From contig CAJQSP010000072.1 of assembly GCA_905614375.1 (NCBI GenBank), forward strand, positions 1 through 27,638: a stretch of 27,638 nt of DNA. Direction: 5' to 3'. This document shows, one piece after another, positions 6,834-15,342 of this stretch (its first letter is position 1; the number at the start of each line of letters is the position of its first letter). The position numbers and the translations under genes were made by a program. Origin of the DNA: an uncultured Dehalococcoidales bacterium. GTDB taxonomy: Bacteria; Chloroflexota; Dehalococcoidia; UBA1151; UBA1328. The notes under the pieces are model-generated. The model was not told where the DNA came from. It ran no database searches and worked only from the letters and a program-made list of their open reading frames with translations.

Positions 6834-7751
6834 TTGCAGTACAGAAAACTTGGCGACACCGGCTTAGACGTTTCACTCCTGAGCTACGGTACCGGTGGTC
6901 CGTCTAAGTTCGGACAGGCAACAGGTGTCGATGACGCAGGACGAGCGAAGCTGGTTAGTCGTGCGCTTGAACTCGGCGTAAATCTATTCGACACCGCAGA
7001 AGCGTATGGCGAATCGGAAGGGATGCTGGGTCGTGCCGTCAAAGGACATACTCGCGATTCATTCCTGATCGTTACTAAATGGTCGTATCGACTGGCAGAT
7101 GGACCAGTTACGGACCCAGATGTGATCGTGAAGTCGCTTGAGCAAAGCCTCGATCGCCTACAGACCGACTATGTAGATATTTTGCAGATTCACGGAATGC
7201 TTCCGCATCAGTACGACGAGCTTGCTGAAGGCTACATCGAAGTGATGCATAAGCTACAACAGCAGGGCAAGACTCGCTTTCTAGGTATCACGCAAATGCT
7301 GACTATTGACACGAAGAACGAATCGATGTCGACGGCTATGGATCGACACCCTGACGTTTGGGATTCCGTGATGTTCAAGTACGGCATTATGAACCAGTGG
7401 CCGGCAAAACGTTCGTTTGCGCTCGCCAAATCGTCAAAGACCGGAATTTTGAACATGGCGCCGGTTCGGCTAACTCTCACTCGACCAGAAAAGCTAAACG
7501 AGCGCATGACAGAGTGGGGCGATAACGATGGCAATAACGCTCTCGACTGGCTCTCAGGCGGTGATTCATCGGAGCTGATTCGCAAGGGATACCAGTTCGC
7601 TGCCGAACCGCCCGAGGTAACAACAATTATCTCTGGAACATCGAGTATTCCACACCTTGAATCGAACATTGCAGCACTAGATGGAACGCTAACCGATGAA
7701 GAGTTTACAAAGCTTAAATCTTCATACGGTGACTCAGCGTCCCCCGACTAA
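6834..7751 (+). CDS. Aldo/keto reductase family oxidoreductase
   Basis: 305 aa, a normal AKR length. The catalytic tetrad is visible: Asp53 and Tyr58 (LFDTAEAYGESEG), Lys82 (IVTKW) and His120 (ILQIHGM). The start is a TTG, inferred because the family N-terminus (QYRKLGDTGLDVSLLSYGT) begins right there and no ATG occurs in the first 60 codons. No good ribosome site is seen in the 16-base gap, so translation may be coupled to the alcohol dehydrogenase just upstream. The family reduces carbonyls, often sugar aldehydes or lactones, with NAD(P)H. The C-terminal region GISGTSS-like (TTIISGTSSIPHLESNI) is the usual cofactor-binding end. The gene is convergent with the MocA-type gene, 89 bp away. Confidence 0.93.
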   Translation: MQYRKLGDTGLDVSLLSYGTGGPSKFGQATGVDDAGRAKLVSRALELGVNLFDTAEAYGESEGMLGRAVKGHTRDSFLIVTKWSYRLADGPVTDPDVIVKSLEQSLDRLQTDYVDILQIHGMLPHQYDELAEGYIEVMHKLQQQGKTRFLGITQMLTIDTKNESMSTAMDRHPDVWDSVMFKYGIMNQWPAKRSFALAKSSKTGILNMAPVRLTLTRPEKLNERMTEWGDNDGNNALDWLSGGDSSELIRKGYQFAAEPPEVTTIISGTSSIPHLESNIAALDGTLTDEEFTKLKSSYGDSASPD

Positions 7752-7840
7752 ATTGCCTGCTTGAAACAACCTCAGACAGCTGTGAATCCCTGCTCTACAT
7801 CCGCTTGTAGAACTGGTACGGCACCGAACTCGAACGAAAT

Positions 7841-9115
7841 CTAAATACCCATCTCGGTATCGATTTCGTCTTGGAATGCCGAAGACCTGCCCTCGACGAC
7901 GTCATCGACAGTTACCGGCAAACCGCTCATACCCGACTCCAACAAAGCATATGCCAGCGCCAGAGCGTACATACCTTCCCTGGAGCCAACTTCAGGCTGC
8001 ATACCCGACTCAGCGGCGTGAACCATATCGAGATACTCGTACGCAAGAATTTTCGAATCAATCTCACGAAAGTCCATGTCATACGAGCTGATTCGACGAG
8101 CGCCATTCCACAAAATCGAAATCGTATCGTCCAGCTCAAAATCGGGAATCAATTCTAGCAACGCATCTCCGGTGATTTCAGTTCCGTCGTTCCGAACGAT
8201 GCGAGGCGATTCACCTGATCGACTTCGGGGTCGATACATCGTGCCGGTACTTCCAGAAATCGTCGATACTCCCAGTGACTGACCGTGCGACGTGTCGGTC
8301 ATCAGCAGCTGTCCAATCGCTCCCGACTTGAAGCGAATCACTCCAAACGCCGTATCGATAGCAGTTTGTTCGACAATATCGCCGTCTTCGTAGCCGACCT
8401 CTTTTCGATGATCGTACATCTCGGCAAGTACCGGCGCCACCTCGCTCATCGGGCCCAAAGTACGCTGCGGCTCATTGATCGCAGTTTCTGCAAACACGGT
8501 GTTCGCACCACCCATCAGATACAGAAGCATGTCGGCGTTGTGCACACCCGCATCAAGTGGTGCGCCACCTGCCTGTTCCTTCTTGGCGCGCCATACGGTG
8601 CTGTGCATAACCGCACCATCGGAGCTGTTCACTCCGATATCAAGTGCGAAATACGGCATGCCAATCGCGCCTGAATCGATCAAAGATTTGGTAAGTCGAT
8701 TCATCGGGTCACGGCGGTAGTTCTCGGCAACGGCAAGGACTTTACCTGTCGATTCCGATACTTCCTGCATCTGACGACAAGCCTTAAGCGTTAACCCCAT
8801 TGGCTTTTCCGTGATGACGTGAAGACCGGCGTTCATCGCTTTGATGGCGAATATATGGTGCATCGGCGTACTTGTGACAATCGCCACTCCGTCGAGGTCA
8901 GCTTTCGACAGCATGTCGTCAAAGTCAGTGTAGATATCTGGAGTGGCACCGGTCGCTTCACCAATTTCACCTGCGACAGTAGCCGCAACATCGTGGTGCA
9001 CATCGCACACAGCTGCCATTTCAACAATGTCGAAATATTTGCGAAGTTCGATGTATCCGTGGGCATGTCGACGACCCATTCCGCCACAGCCAACCAGTGC
9101 AATCTTGAAACTCAT
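7841..9115 (-). CDS. Gfo/Idh/MocA-family sugar or inositol dehydrogenase
   Basis: 424 aa. The N-terminal Rossmann fold has GCGGMGRRHA (9-18), Asp39 after beta-2 (CDVHH), and the family hallmark EKP at 103-105 (HVITEKPMG). The C-terminal alpha/beta domain carries LDAGVHNAD (187-195), whose His192 matches the usual catalytic His. The enzyme should oxidise a sugar, sugar acid or cyclitol with NAD(P)+. The family normally runs 330-400 aa; the extra length includes a loop around 210-245. ATG 9115. The gene is 32 bp downstream of the ketopantoate-reductase-like gene on the same strand, so the two are probably one operon. Confidence 0.93.
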   Translation of the reverse strand: MSFKIALVGCGGMGRRHAHGYIELRKYFDIVEMAAVCDVHHDVAATVAGEIGEATGATPDIYTDFDDMLSKADLDGVAIVTSTPMHHIFAIKAMNAGLHVITEKPMGLTLKACRQMQEVSESTGKVLAVAENYRRDPMNRLTKSLIDSGAIGMPYFALDIGVNSSDGAVMHSTVWRAKKEQAGGAPLDAGVHNADMLLYLMGGANTVFAETAINEPQRTLGPMSEVAPVLAEMYDHRKEVGYEDGDIVEQTAIDTAFGVIRFKSGAIGQLLMTDTSHGQSLGVSTISGSTGTMYRPRSRSGESPRIVRNDGTEITGDALLELIPDFELDDTISILWNGARRISSYDMDFREIDSKILAYEYLDMVHAAESGMQPEVGSREGMYALALAYALLESGMSGLPVTVDDVVEGRSSAFQDEIDTEMGI

Positions 9116-9147
9116 ACTCTAATTTCTCTTTATTCTAGGAATCAAAG

Positions 9148-10176
9148 TTACGGCAGCATGTCGACCAGTGGCTGGATATTTTTGGGTTCGCCTTTAAAAT
9201 CTATTCCCATATCATGAACGATCTCGACAATCTTGTCGTTGAAAGGAGTCGGCACACCAAGTTTTTTACCCATGTCCGACACGAGCCCATTAAGGTAGTC
9301 GATTTCGTTGCGTCGGCCTTTTCGTACGTCCTGACCGAACGATGGTACACCGCCCGCTCCGCCCCTTTTACCTGCCTCGATGAATGCGGCCTCGACCTCT
9401 TCAATATTCCGTCCCTCAGCAGCATCAACAATCGATTCAGCAGGAAGTTCGAGCACAGAAAACAGTTTGATGCCTTGAGCAAAAGCAACTCGAGCAACTT
9501 CTGCGCCCAACTGAATTCCTATGCGTAAAGGTTCAAGTTCCGAACGCACTTCAGTAGTGCCGTATCCGCTCACACCCGACAGTGCGTTTGCCATGCAGTT
9601 GACCATGAGCTTCGACCAGCGAGCACCCCACAGGTCGTCAGTAAATTCGGCGTCTGCGACCGCACTCATAACTTCGACAAGCTGTCGAGCTCTTTGAGTG
9701 TCCGATCCATCGTGTTCGGCGATTTTGAAGCCCAGCGGATAATTATCCGTACGTATGCCGCGGCCAGGCTCCCACGCAGCAGCGCCGATCGTGATGATGC
9801 AGCCGAGCGATCGTTCAACTCCGGCGATGGCCGCCATTCGTTCGTCATTTATTCCGTTCTGGAAATCGACAAACACGCCGTGGTCGAGATCGACATATCT
9901 GAGCATGAGCGTTGTCGCCCACTCGGTGTCGTATGACTTCACTGCGATGAATGCTGCGTCAAACGGCACAGTCTCGTGCTGGAGCTCATGAATGTGAATC
10001 GCCTTCGGGTGGGTGAGGTACTCGTCGTCTTGAGTCTCGACAATCAAGCCGTCGGCTTTGATCTTCTCGACATGCTCCCACCACTGGTCGATCAGTGTGA
10101 TGTCATGTCCCGCCTTCGACAGAAGCCCGCCGACAACGCTACCAATTCCACCAGCACCTATGATCCCAATACGCAT
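9148..10176 (-). CDS. Ketopantoate reductase (ApbA/PanE) family oxidoreductase
   Basis: 342 aa. It has the NADPH-binding GAGGIG (7-12), the 'VK' pair at 79-80 (IAVKSYDTEW), QNG (106-108), and KLMVN (189-193) with the conserved Lys and Asn of the family. True PanE makes pantoate for coenzyme A. Here the length (about 40 residues above typical PanE), an insertion at 255-290 and the pairing with a MocA-type dehydrogenase suggest a catabolic paralogue acting on another 2-keto or hydroxy acid. ATG 10176 has GGAG ten bases upstream. A 15-bp palindrome lies 20-34 bp before the start. Assignment to panE itself is not supported. Confidence 0.9.
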   Translation of the reverse strand: MRIGIIGAGGIGSVVGGLLSKAGHDITLIDQWWEHVEKIKADGLIVETQDDEYLTHPKAIHIHELQHETVPFDAAFIAVKSYDTEWATTLMLRYVDLDHGVFVDFQNGINDERMAAIAGVERSLGCIITIGAAAWEPGRGIRTDNYPLGFKIAEHDGSDTQRARQLVEVMSAVADAEFTDDLWGARWSKLMVNCMANALSGVSGYGTTEVRSELEPLRIGIQLGAEVARVAFAQGIKLFSVLELPAESIVDAAEGRNIEEVEAAFIEAGKRGGAGGVPSFGQDVRKGRRNEIDYLNGLVSDMGKKLGVPTPFNDKIVEIVHDMGIDFKGEPKNIQPLVDMLP

Positions 10177-10195
10177 TAGAGTTCGACTCCAAATC

Positions 10196-10245
10196 TTTTA
10201 CGGCGTAAAAATTAAATCGCCACCAAAATAAATATCTGGAGGCGA
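10196..10245. promoter_or_regulatory. Palindromic candidate operators upstream of the ketopantoate-reductase-like gene
   Basis: TTTTACGGCGTAAAA (10196-10210) is a perfect 7-bp inverted repeat around one base. Next to it, TCGCCACC (10217-10224) and GGAGGCGA (10238-10245) form an inverted repeat with 7 of 8 matches around an AT-rich 13-base loop. Both lie within 70 bp of the ATG at 10176, in the 288-bp gap, where a repressor would act. No matching regulator gene was recognised in the window. Confidence 0.35.
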
Positions 10246-10464
10246 AGTGTATGCGTTCATCAGATGGTTTTGTGGGCTAACAGAGACCGAATATCACTGA
10301 CCGCTTAATCTGGCACATGCTCACCCAATGATGGTAATGATCAGAGGTGTCTGGTTGATGTCCGTTTCGTGTCCGGACAACGTATGCGGTCTCACTGAGG
10401 CTGTTCATCAAGAGACTGTATCCAAAGGGTCGCCGTTAGAGTCACGGTTTACCTATCCCTACTC

Positions 10465-11426
10465 TCAAATCTTGATAACGGTTTTGCCCTTCGTATGCCC
10501 TTCACCCTGCAGTCTCATCGCTTCGGCGACTTCGGTGAGCGAGAAGCTTCGCTGGATAATGGGTTTGAGATTGCTATTTTCGACAAGATCACGCAGGGCA
10601 CCTAGGTCAGCGGAATTAGGCGATGAAACAAACGACAGCATTTTCTTACTACCAAGCTTTGAAAGTAGTGCGATTCGTAACATTCTTCCGATCACACCCA
10701 TTGAAGTTTTACCAACAGCAACCGCAACATACACTCCGTCATCTCGAAGCAGACGTCTGTGAGTTCTGAGGGAACCAGAACCGACGATGTCGATGATGGC
10801 GTGAAACAGGGCGTTGGATTTGGTGAAGTCATCTGTTTTGTAATCGACGATCGCATCAGCACCGATCGAGTGCATGAGATCGATGTTTTCTGTATTACAA
10901 ACTGCGGTTACGGAAGCTCCAAATATTTTTGCTATCTGTACAGTTAAAGTCCCGACTCCACCTGATCCGCCAATCACTAGTATGCTATGACCGTCTTGGA
11001 CTTTTGCTTGATCTCGCACAGCGTTCAACGCGGTGAGACCTGCCAGTGGTAATGCAGCAACCTGTTCATCAGGCAGTCCTTCAGGTGCCAACGCAATTTC
11101 ATGCTCTGAGACACATGTGTACTCAGCGAAACATTCGGTCGATTCCCCGAATACTTTATCGCCAGATTTGAACCGCGTCACGTTCTCACCGACGGCAACA
11201 ATTGTGCCAGCAAGATCCATTCCAAGAACCTTTTTTTTGGACGAAAGATTCCGAACACCACACGGGCAATTTTCGGATTTCCTGTCAACGTGAGCCAGTC
11301 AGCCTGATTAACCGACGACGCATGGACGTTCACGAGGATTTCTTCAGAGCCGATCTTTGGTTTTTGAACTTCTTCAATCTCGATTTCATTATGATCCCCG
11401 AAACGTTTGTATGTAGCTGCTTTCAT
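10465..11426 (-). pseudogene. Zinc-independent quinone-oxidoreductase-like MDR gene, frameshifted at an A8 run
   Basis: Two frames together give one protein of about 320 aa. The N-terminal part from ATG 11426 (MKAATYKRFG; VNVHASSVNQADW) runs into IFRPKK and then an off-frame tail that stops at 11178. The C-terminal part continues as KVLGMDLAGTIVAVGENVTR, with SILVIGGSGGVGTLTVQIAK for NADPH and a normal end (EGHTKGKTVIKI) at 10465. The break is in CCAAAAAAAAGG (T8 at 11231-11238 on the plus strand). One extra A, or a -1 slip on A-AAA-AAA, restores PKKKVLGMD. This class reduces quinones or enones and carries no zinc. It may be a pseudogene, a homopolymer sequencing error, or a slippage-expressed gene. 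Confidence 0.85.
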
Positions 11427-11556
11427 CACTGCTGTTACCTTCTATTTCTCAGTCCCAAAGTAAGTTTGGCCTTTCGAAATTTCGGACGAATATTTTGAGA
11501 AAGAGCAATGCCGCTCAGTTCGTGATCAAAATCCGCTCGAATAAACAATTTCACAG

Positions 11557-11814
11557 TCAAGGTAAACCAAGTTTCAGATTTACGCCGCATTGCCCGCAGA
11601 ATCGAGCATCATCACAATTACGTAAGCCACAACTGAAGCAAAACGTGATTTGGGCTACAAGGTTTTTCAGACCATCATGACTTTTTTGATCGCCAAGTTC
11701 TGCTGAATCATCTTGGCTGATAGGAGTTTGTCCACGCTGCCGAATATTTATCCCACAGTGGCCACAAAATCGAGCATCTCCCACGTTGCGTAAACCACAA
11801 CTAATGCATTCCAT
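11557..11814 (-). CDS. Tandem double zinc-ribbon protein
   Basis: 85 aa, almost wholly two copies of one zinc ribbon: Cys3/Cys6/Cys17/Cys20 (CISCGLRN...ARFCGHCG) and Cys59/Cys62/Cys73/Cys76 (CFSCGLRN...ARFCGQCG). A 38-residue polar linker joins them. The shared CGLRN-xx-DARFCG-x-CG core shows internal duplication. Such ribbons bind zinc and usually mediate protein or nucleic-acid contacts; there is no catalytic part. ATG 11814 lies 19 bp after the DUF2339 gene, which has a similar single ribbon at its N-terminus, so the two products may work together. Confidence 0.82.
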   Translation of the reverse strand: MECISCGLRNVGDARFCGHCGINIRQRGQTPISQDDSAELGDQKSHDGLKNLVAQITFCFSCGLRNCDDARFCGQCGVNLKLGLP

Positions 11815-11833
11815 AACGACTCAGTGCCTCTCT

Positions 11834-13765
11834 TCAGACATCTGCTTTTTCGGTGAAAAAACCGCGCACTCGAGATTGGTAACGCTGATACAGCATTCCA
11901 GCAGAAAGCAGGAGGGTTCCAAGGACTATATAGGCTGCAACACGGTAAAACTGCTCAAGATTAAAAGTGTCATAAAGAAATAGCTTAATCACACCCAAAG
12001 ACATCAACCCAAGTCCGCAAACACGAATAAAAGAAGATCTGACTATCACGCCAGCAATTATCAACAGAGTTGAATACCCTGCCCATAAAACAGTGATAGA
12101 CAAAGATTTCCATTGATCTGCCGTATCAGCAGATGAGACCTGTGATTCTATGAATCGACCAACCTCGATGGAAAGCATCCAAATTGACAGAAAGTTACTA
12201 GATGCCAACAAGAATATTTGCGTCGCATCATACGAACTGACTCTGTAAAGCCAACGATAATTTCGATCCAGATCTTCCTGGGTAACAATCCACTTTGGAA
12301 TCGCAAGCAAACGGAGCGAAAAACCATTTCGGTATTTGGTATACAAGAACAGGCTTACGTAGAGGACGAATATGAACCATAACGACGTCAGCGGTCTTAC
12401 TGCATAACGTGCATCGATTGGGTCTACAGAAAGCAAGCTTCCAAGAGCAAAAATAAACAAAACTAAAGACAGAAACTTCAATTCATTGCTTTTCAGATAT
12501 ACGGAAAGCCAGAGCATAAATGCAGCGTTAGTGGACATCCCGATTATTAATGGATACCCAGTAAATTGCATCGGAACAAAGATCGAAATACAAACCAGTC
12601 CAATCCCACCGAGCATCATTCCCATAACGGGTTGACTACGGTTGGTGCGGAACGCTAAATAGGCAATCAACAAATGTACGATACCTAATCCAAGTGTCGG
12701 TATCGCCTGCCAATTTTCGAAGTTTCCAACCTCGTGATCTAAAACTCCATAGTAAGAAATTATCACGTACAAAAGCGCGTTCGACGCCATCGGAGAAACA
12801 TCCAACGCTCTTGGTGACAAACGCCGGATCAGATGAAATCCTGTTGATGACACAAACAACACGATAAACAAAAGTGTCAATGCGAAAATTGCAAATCCTG
12901 AGGACAGGTTTCGATCTTCATATTCGCCAAACCACAAAGCAAATCCCGCATAAGATCCGATTACTGATACTAATTTAAACCATTTCCAGTTTTTAAATAT
13001 GGCTACTCCTATAACGCCAAGGTTTATCACCAGCAAATAGATAATCAGAAAATACTTTTGCCCTGCAAAAAGCTTGTCCATTTGGAAATCCGGTTCTGTT
13101 ATTCCGGCATATAAAAATGGCGCTAATAGCCCGCCCGCAACTCCCATTAAGGCCAATGGCTGGGAATTTCTTTTAAACGCCAGCCCCACAGATATCAAGC
13201 TGACTAACAACAACAAACCTACGGCCAGCCAAACATCCACTGTCCCACGCGCAAGTTCCGCCAGTAAAGATGAATAAAGAAGGGCTATTCCTCCTCCACT
13301 CAGTGCATGTGCATAGATCGGGTAACGAGACCAGAGCAGCTCACCAAGCACCAATAAACCAACGCCTGAAATCACTCCTGCAAGGACAAGTACTTCTTGG
13401 GTAAGCATATTTTCATCTAAGGCCAACTTCATTAAGAAACTTATGCCGAAGAAAATTGCAACTACACCAATTCTGACCAACCAATTGCTGCCGAAAAGGT
13501 TTTCCAGACGATTCAATTTAAGGCGCGACTGCAAAGGAATATTTTGGGATGTGCCATTACCGTTATTTCCTGATGACAAATCCCGATCTGCAACTGTGTC
13601 ATTTTGCAGAATTTCGGGAACGGCCCCAACTGGGACATCAGCCAGTTGCTCGGATTCAACACTCGCAACAAATCGTTCAGAAAGGCGAATCCCGCAATAA
13701 ATGCAAAAAGAGTTAGTGTTGATATTCCGCCTGCTACATTGCGGACAAATTATGTGCTGCACCAA
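11834..13765 (-). CDS. DUF2339 polytopic membrane protein with N-terminal zinc ribbon
   Basis: 643 aa. A zinc ribbon (Cys7, Cys10, Cys21, Cys24) is followed by about 60 polar, probably disordered residues. The DUF2339/COG5373 hallmark starts at 91 (FGSNWLVRIGVVAIFFGISF). Beyond it nearly every stretch is hydrophobic, with well over a dozen predicted membrane helices up to about 630 (for example VLVLAGVISGVGLLVLGELL, LALMGVAGGLLAPFLYAG). The biochemical function of DUF2339 is unknown. The start is TTG 13765 or the GTG next to it; no ATG is in frame nearby. Base composition looks more AT-rich than the flanks (by eye 37-42% GC in two lines sampled). It sits between DUF805 (33 bp upstream) and the zinc-ribbon gene (19 bp downstream). 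Confidence 0.88.
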   Translation of the reverse strand: MVQHIICPQCSRRNINTNSFCIYCGIRLSERFVASVESEQLADVPVGAVPEILQNDTVADRDLSSGNNGNGTSQNIPLQSRLKLNRLENLFGSNWLVRIGVVAIFFGISFLMKLALDENMLTQEVLVLAGVISGVGLLVLGELLWSRYPIYAHALSGGGIALLYSSLLAELARGTVDVWLAVGLLLLVSLISVGLAFKRNSQPLALMGVAGGLLAPFLYAGITEPDFQMDKLFAGQKYFLIIYLLVINLGVIGVAIFKNWKWFKLVSVIGSYAGFALWFGEYEDRNLSSGFAIFALTLLFIVLFVSSTGFHLIRRLSPRALDVSPMASNALLYVIISYYGVLDHEVGNFENWQAIPTLGLGIVHLLIAYLAFRTNRSQPVMGMMLGGIGLVCISIFVPMQFTGYPLIIGMSTNAAFMLWLSVYLKSNELKFLSLVLFIFALGSLLSVDPIDARYAVRPLTSLWFIFVLYVSLFLYTKYRNGFSLRLLAIPKWIVTQEDLDRNYRWLYRVSSYDATQIFLLASSNFLSIWMLSIEVGRFIESQVSSADTADQWKSLSITVLWAGYSTLLIIAGVIVRSSFIRVCGLGLMSLGVIKLFLYDTFNLEQFYRVAAYIVLGTLLLSAGMLYQRYQSRVRGFFTEKADV

Positions 13766-13798
13766 GACCCCGTCTCATTTTTCCAAGGTAGAACCAAT

Positions 13799-14131
13799 CT
13801 AGGATTCTATTGATTGGAATCTACGCCCATATTTATTATCACCTTGATCACTTGGACGTGTTGCCCAATACAGAAGAAGCAAAACAGGGATGAACAAGAG
13901 CCAGAAGAAGAGCAATGCAAATAGTATCCACCAGCCAGTCTTGTTGATGTCATGTAGGCGGCGGACTCCGATTGCAATGTTTGGAATGAGTAAAACCAAT
14001 CCAACAAATGGAATCAAGCCTGCAATAAATGAGAACAAAATCCACCACCAGTATTCTGACCTACTGGAACGACCGGAAAAGTCAAAATATCTTTGGAATC
14101 CTAAAGCTATTCCTCCAGCAAGACTAACCAT
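13799..14131 (-). CDS. DUF805 family inner-membrane protein
   Basis: 110 aa from ATG 14131, chosen because AGGAGG lies ten bases upstream; a TTG at 14164 would add eleven residues without a ribosome site. Family features are clear: RYFDFSGRSSRSEYWWW, then a membrane helix, then IAIGVRRLHDINKTGWW, two more helices, and an end (DQGDNKYGRRF) matching the DUF805 'G-x-N-x-Y/F-G' tail. DUF805 proteins are small membrane proteins of unknown activity, found near stress or envelope genes. It is the first gene of the DUF805-DUF2339-zinc ribbon run. The IS3 remnant begins 87 bp upstream. Confidence 0.92.
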   Translation of the reverse strand: MVSLAGGIALGFQRYFDFSGRSSRSEYWWWILFSFIAGLIPFVGLVLLIPNIAIGVRRLHDINKTGWWILFALLFFWLLFIPVLLLLYWATRPSDQGDNKYGRRFQSIES

Positions 14132-14217
14132 CGATGTGAATCCTCCTGAGAAAAACGCCAACAAAGTAACTACAGTGATTTATTCTAACCTTTGCACCTT
14201 TCGGTGACACAACATAC

Positions 14218-14374
14218 TGATCTGCCCTCAAAAAGTAGTCCAGAGTAAATGTTAGAAACTCTGGTTTCAAAGAGGGTAGAGATGCCGAAAAAAAGACACA
14301 GTACTGAGCAAATCTTACGCAAGCTCCGAGAAACTGAAAAGACGAACGTATGGAGTAGCCGTACGCTCCGCTAG
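14218..14374 (+). mobile_element. Left-end remnant of an IS3-family element with truncated orfA
   Basis: The stretch starts with TGATCTGCCCTCAAAAAGTA (14218-), typical of an IS3-family left inverted repeat. A perfect hairpin follows, CCAGAGT (14240-14246) with ACTCTGG (14258-14264), then a GAGGG ribosome site and ATG 14282. The first 20 codons read MPKKRHSTEQILRKLRETEK, the signature start of IS3-type OrfA. The frame then leaves the family pattern and stops at TAG 14372-14374. The rest of orfA, orfB and the right end are absent, so this is a solo end left by deletion. No function is expected. Confidence 0.8.
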
Positions 14375-14436
14375 ATCTGCGAAATACCTATGTGGTAATC
14401 GAAGCCTAAGAACACTCCAGTCGGCACTATCACCCT

Positions 14437-15195
14437 CTACTTGCCACCATTCGCTTTCCACGCCCTAAACCGCTCTTTCGTCTCGGCTGAAATCGGGTAG
14501 TACGTTCCTGGTGGCACCTGTTCATCATCAATGAGACCGATCACGAACTCCTCGGCCTCTTCCTGCTCCTCGATCCAGTCGATCACTTCCTCGGCTCGAT
14601 CCGCCGGCACCACAACCACACCATCATCGTCACCAACAATCACATCGCCCGGCATAACCAGCACACCACCAACGTTAATTGGTTGACCTTCTTCGAACGA
14701 TTCCAAAAACGGCAAATTACCCGCTGGCGATCGATTTTTAGCAAAGACTGCAAGATCGTATTCGTCAGAAATCATCTGCAAATCGCGAATAGCACCGTCG
14801 GTCACAATACCTTGCGCCTTGTTGTGCCACAGCTGACGAGTCTTCATATTGCCGAGAATGCACGAATACTCATCGAACGTATGAGCCTCAGCTACCAGAA
14901 CATCGTTCAGCCCACACTTGCCCATCGCCAAGTACTCAGGCGATCCTCCGCCTTTACGGGTCTGCTTCAACAAATCTGGGCGTGCCGGAACAAACCGCAA
15001 CGTCTGCGCCCTTCCCACCAGCGTTTTACCCGGCGTGTAAGCCTTAACACCCCGCATAAGACACAGCTGATAGTTCACTGAAGCAAACCACTCCTGACCA
15101 TCGGGAGGAGTCAACCGCCACACTGCGCTATACGCGGTAGCGGAGGTCACTTTCCTGAATCGATCAAGAATTTCGTCTGATACGTAGGTAGGCAT
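14437..15195 (-). CDS. RraA-like / HMG-type class II aldolase
   Basis: 252 aa. The family core is present: TDGAIRDL (132-139) with the Asp and Arg that position divalent metal and pyruvyl substrate, and PGDVIVGDDDGVVVVP (182-197), the diagnostic loop. The enzyme class includes 4-hydroxy-4-methyl-2-oxoglutarate and 4-carboxy-4-hydroxy-2-oxoadipate aldolases and oxaloacetate decarboxylases; RNase E regulators are a minor branch. An acidic C-terminal extension (EEQEEAEEFVIGLIDDEQ) makes it longer than RraA proper (about 160 aa), which favours the aldolase side. It would release pyruvate or oxaloacetate from a branched keto acid. ATG 15195; it is divergent from the SGNH hydrolase gene. Confidence 0.88.
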   Translation of the reverse strand: MPTYVSDEILDRFRKVTSATAYSAVWRLTPPDGQEWFASVNYQLCLMRGVKAYTPGKTLVGRAQTLRFVPARPDLLKQTRKGGGSPEYLAMGKCGLNDVLVAEAHTFDEYSCILGNMKTRQLWHNKAQGIVTDGAIRDLQMISDEYDLAVFAKNRSPAGNLPFLESFEEGQPINVGGVLVMPGDVIVGDDDGVVVVPADRAEEVIDWIEEQEEAEEFVIGLIDDEQVPPGTYYPISAETKERFRAWKANGGK

Positions 15196-15342
15196 AAGCT
15201 GTACTGGTCCGGTTCACTGGATGAGTTTACGATTTACGGTTCGGAAGTATAAGCCTGAAAGAACGGCTAAGCCCTCACTAAGCAATCTGCATGCTACGAT
15301 TTCTAGGTCACAAACAATTATTCAATTTCGTTTAAACCTCTC

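Noticed and set aside
10277..10408. 43-residue minus-strand frame starting MNSLSETAYV in the 288-bp gap.
   Set aside because: No ribosome site, no recognisable pattern, and amino-acid use (His/Thr/Ser mix) compatible with chance.
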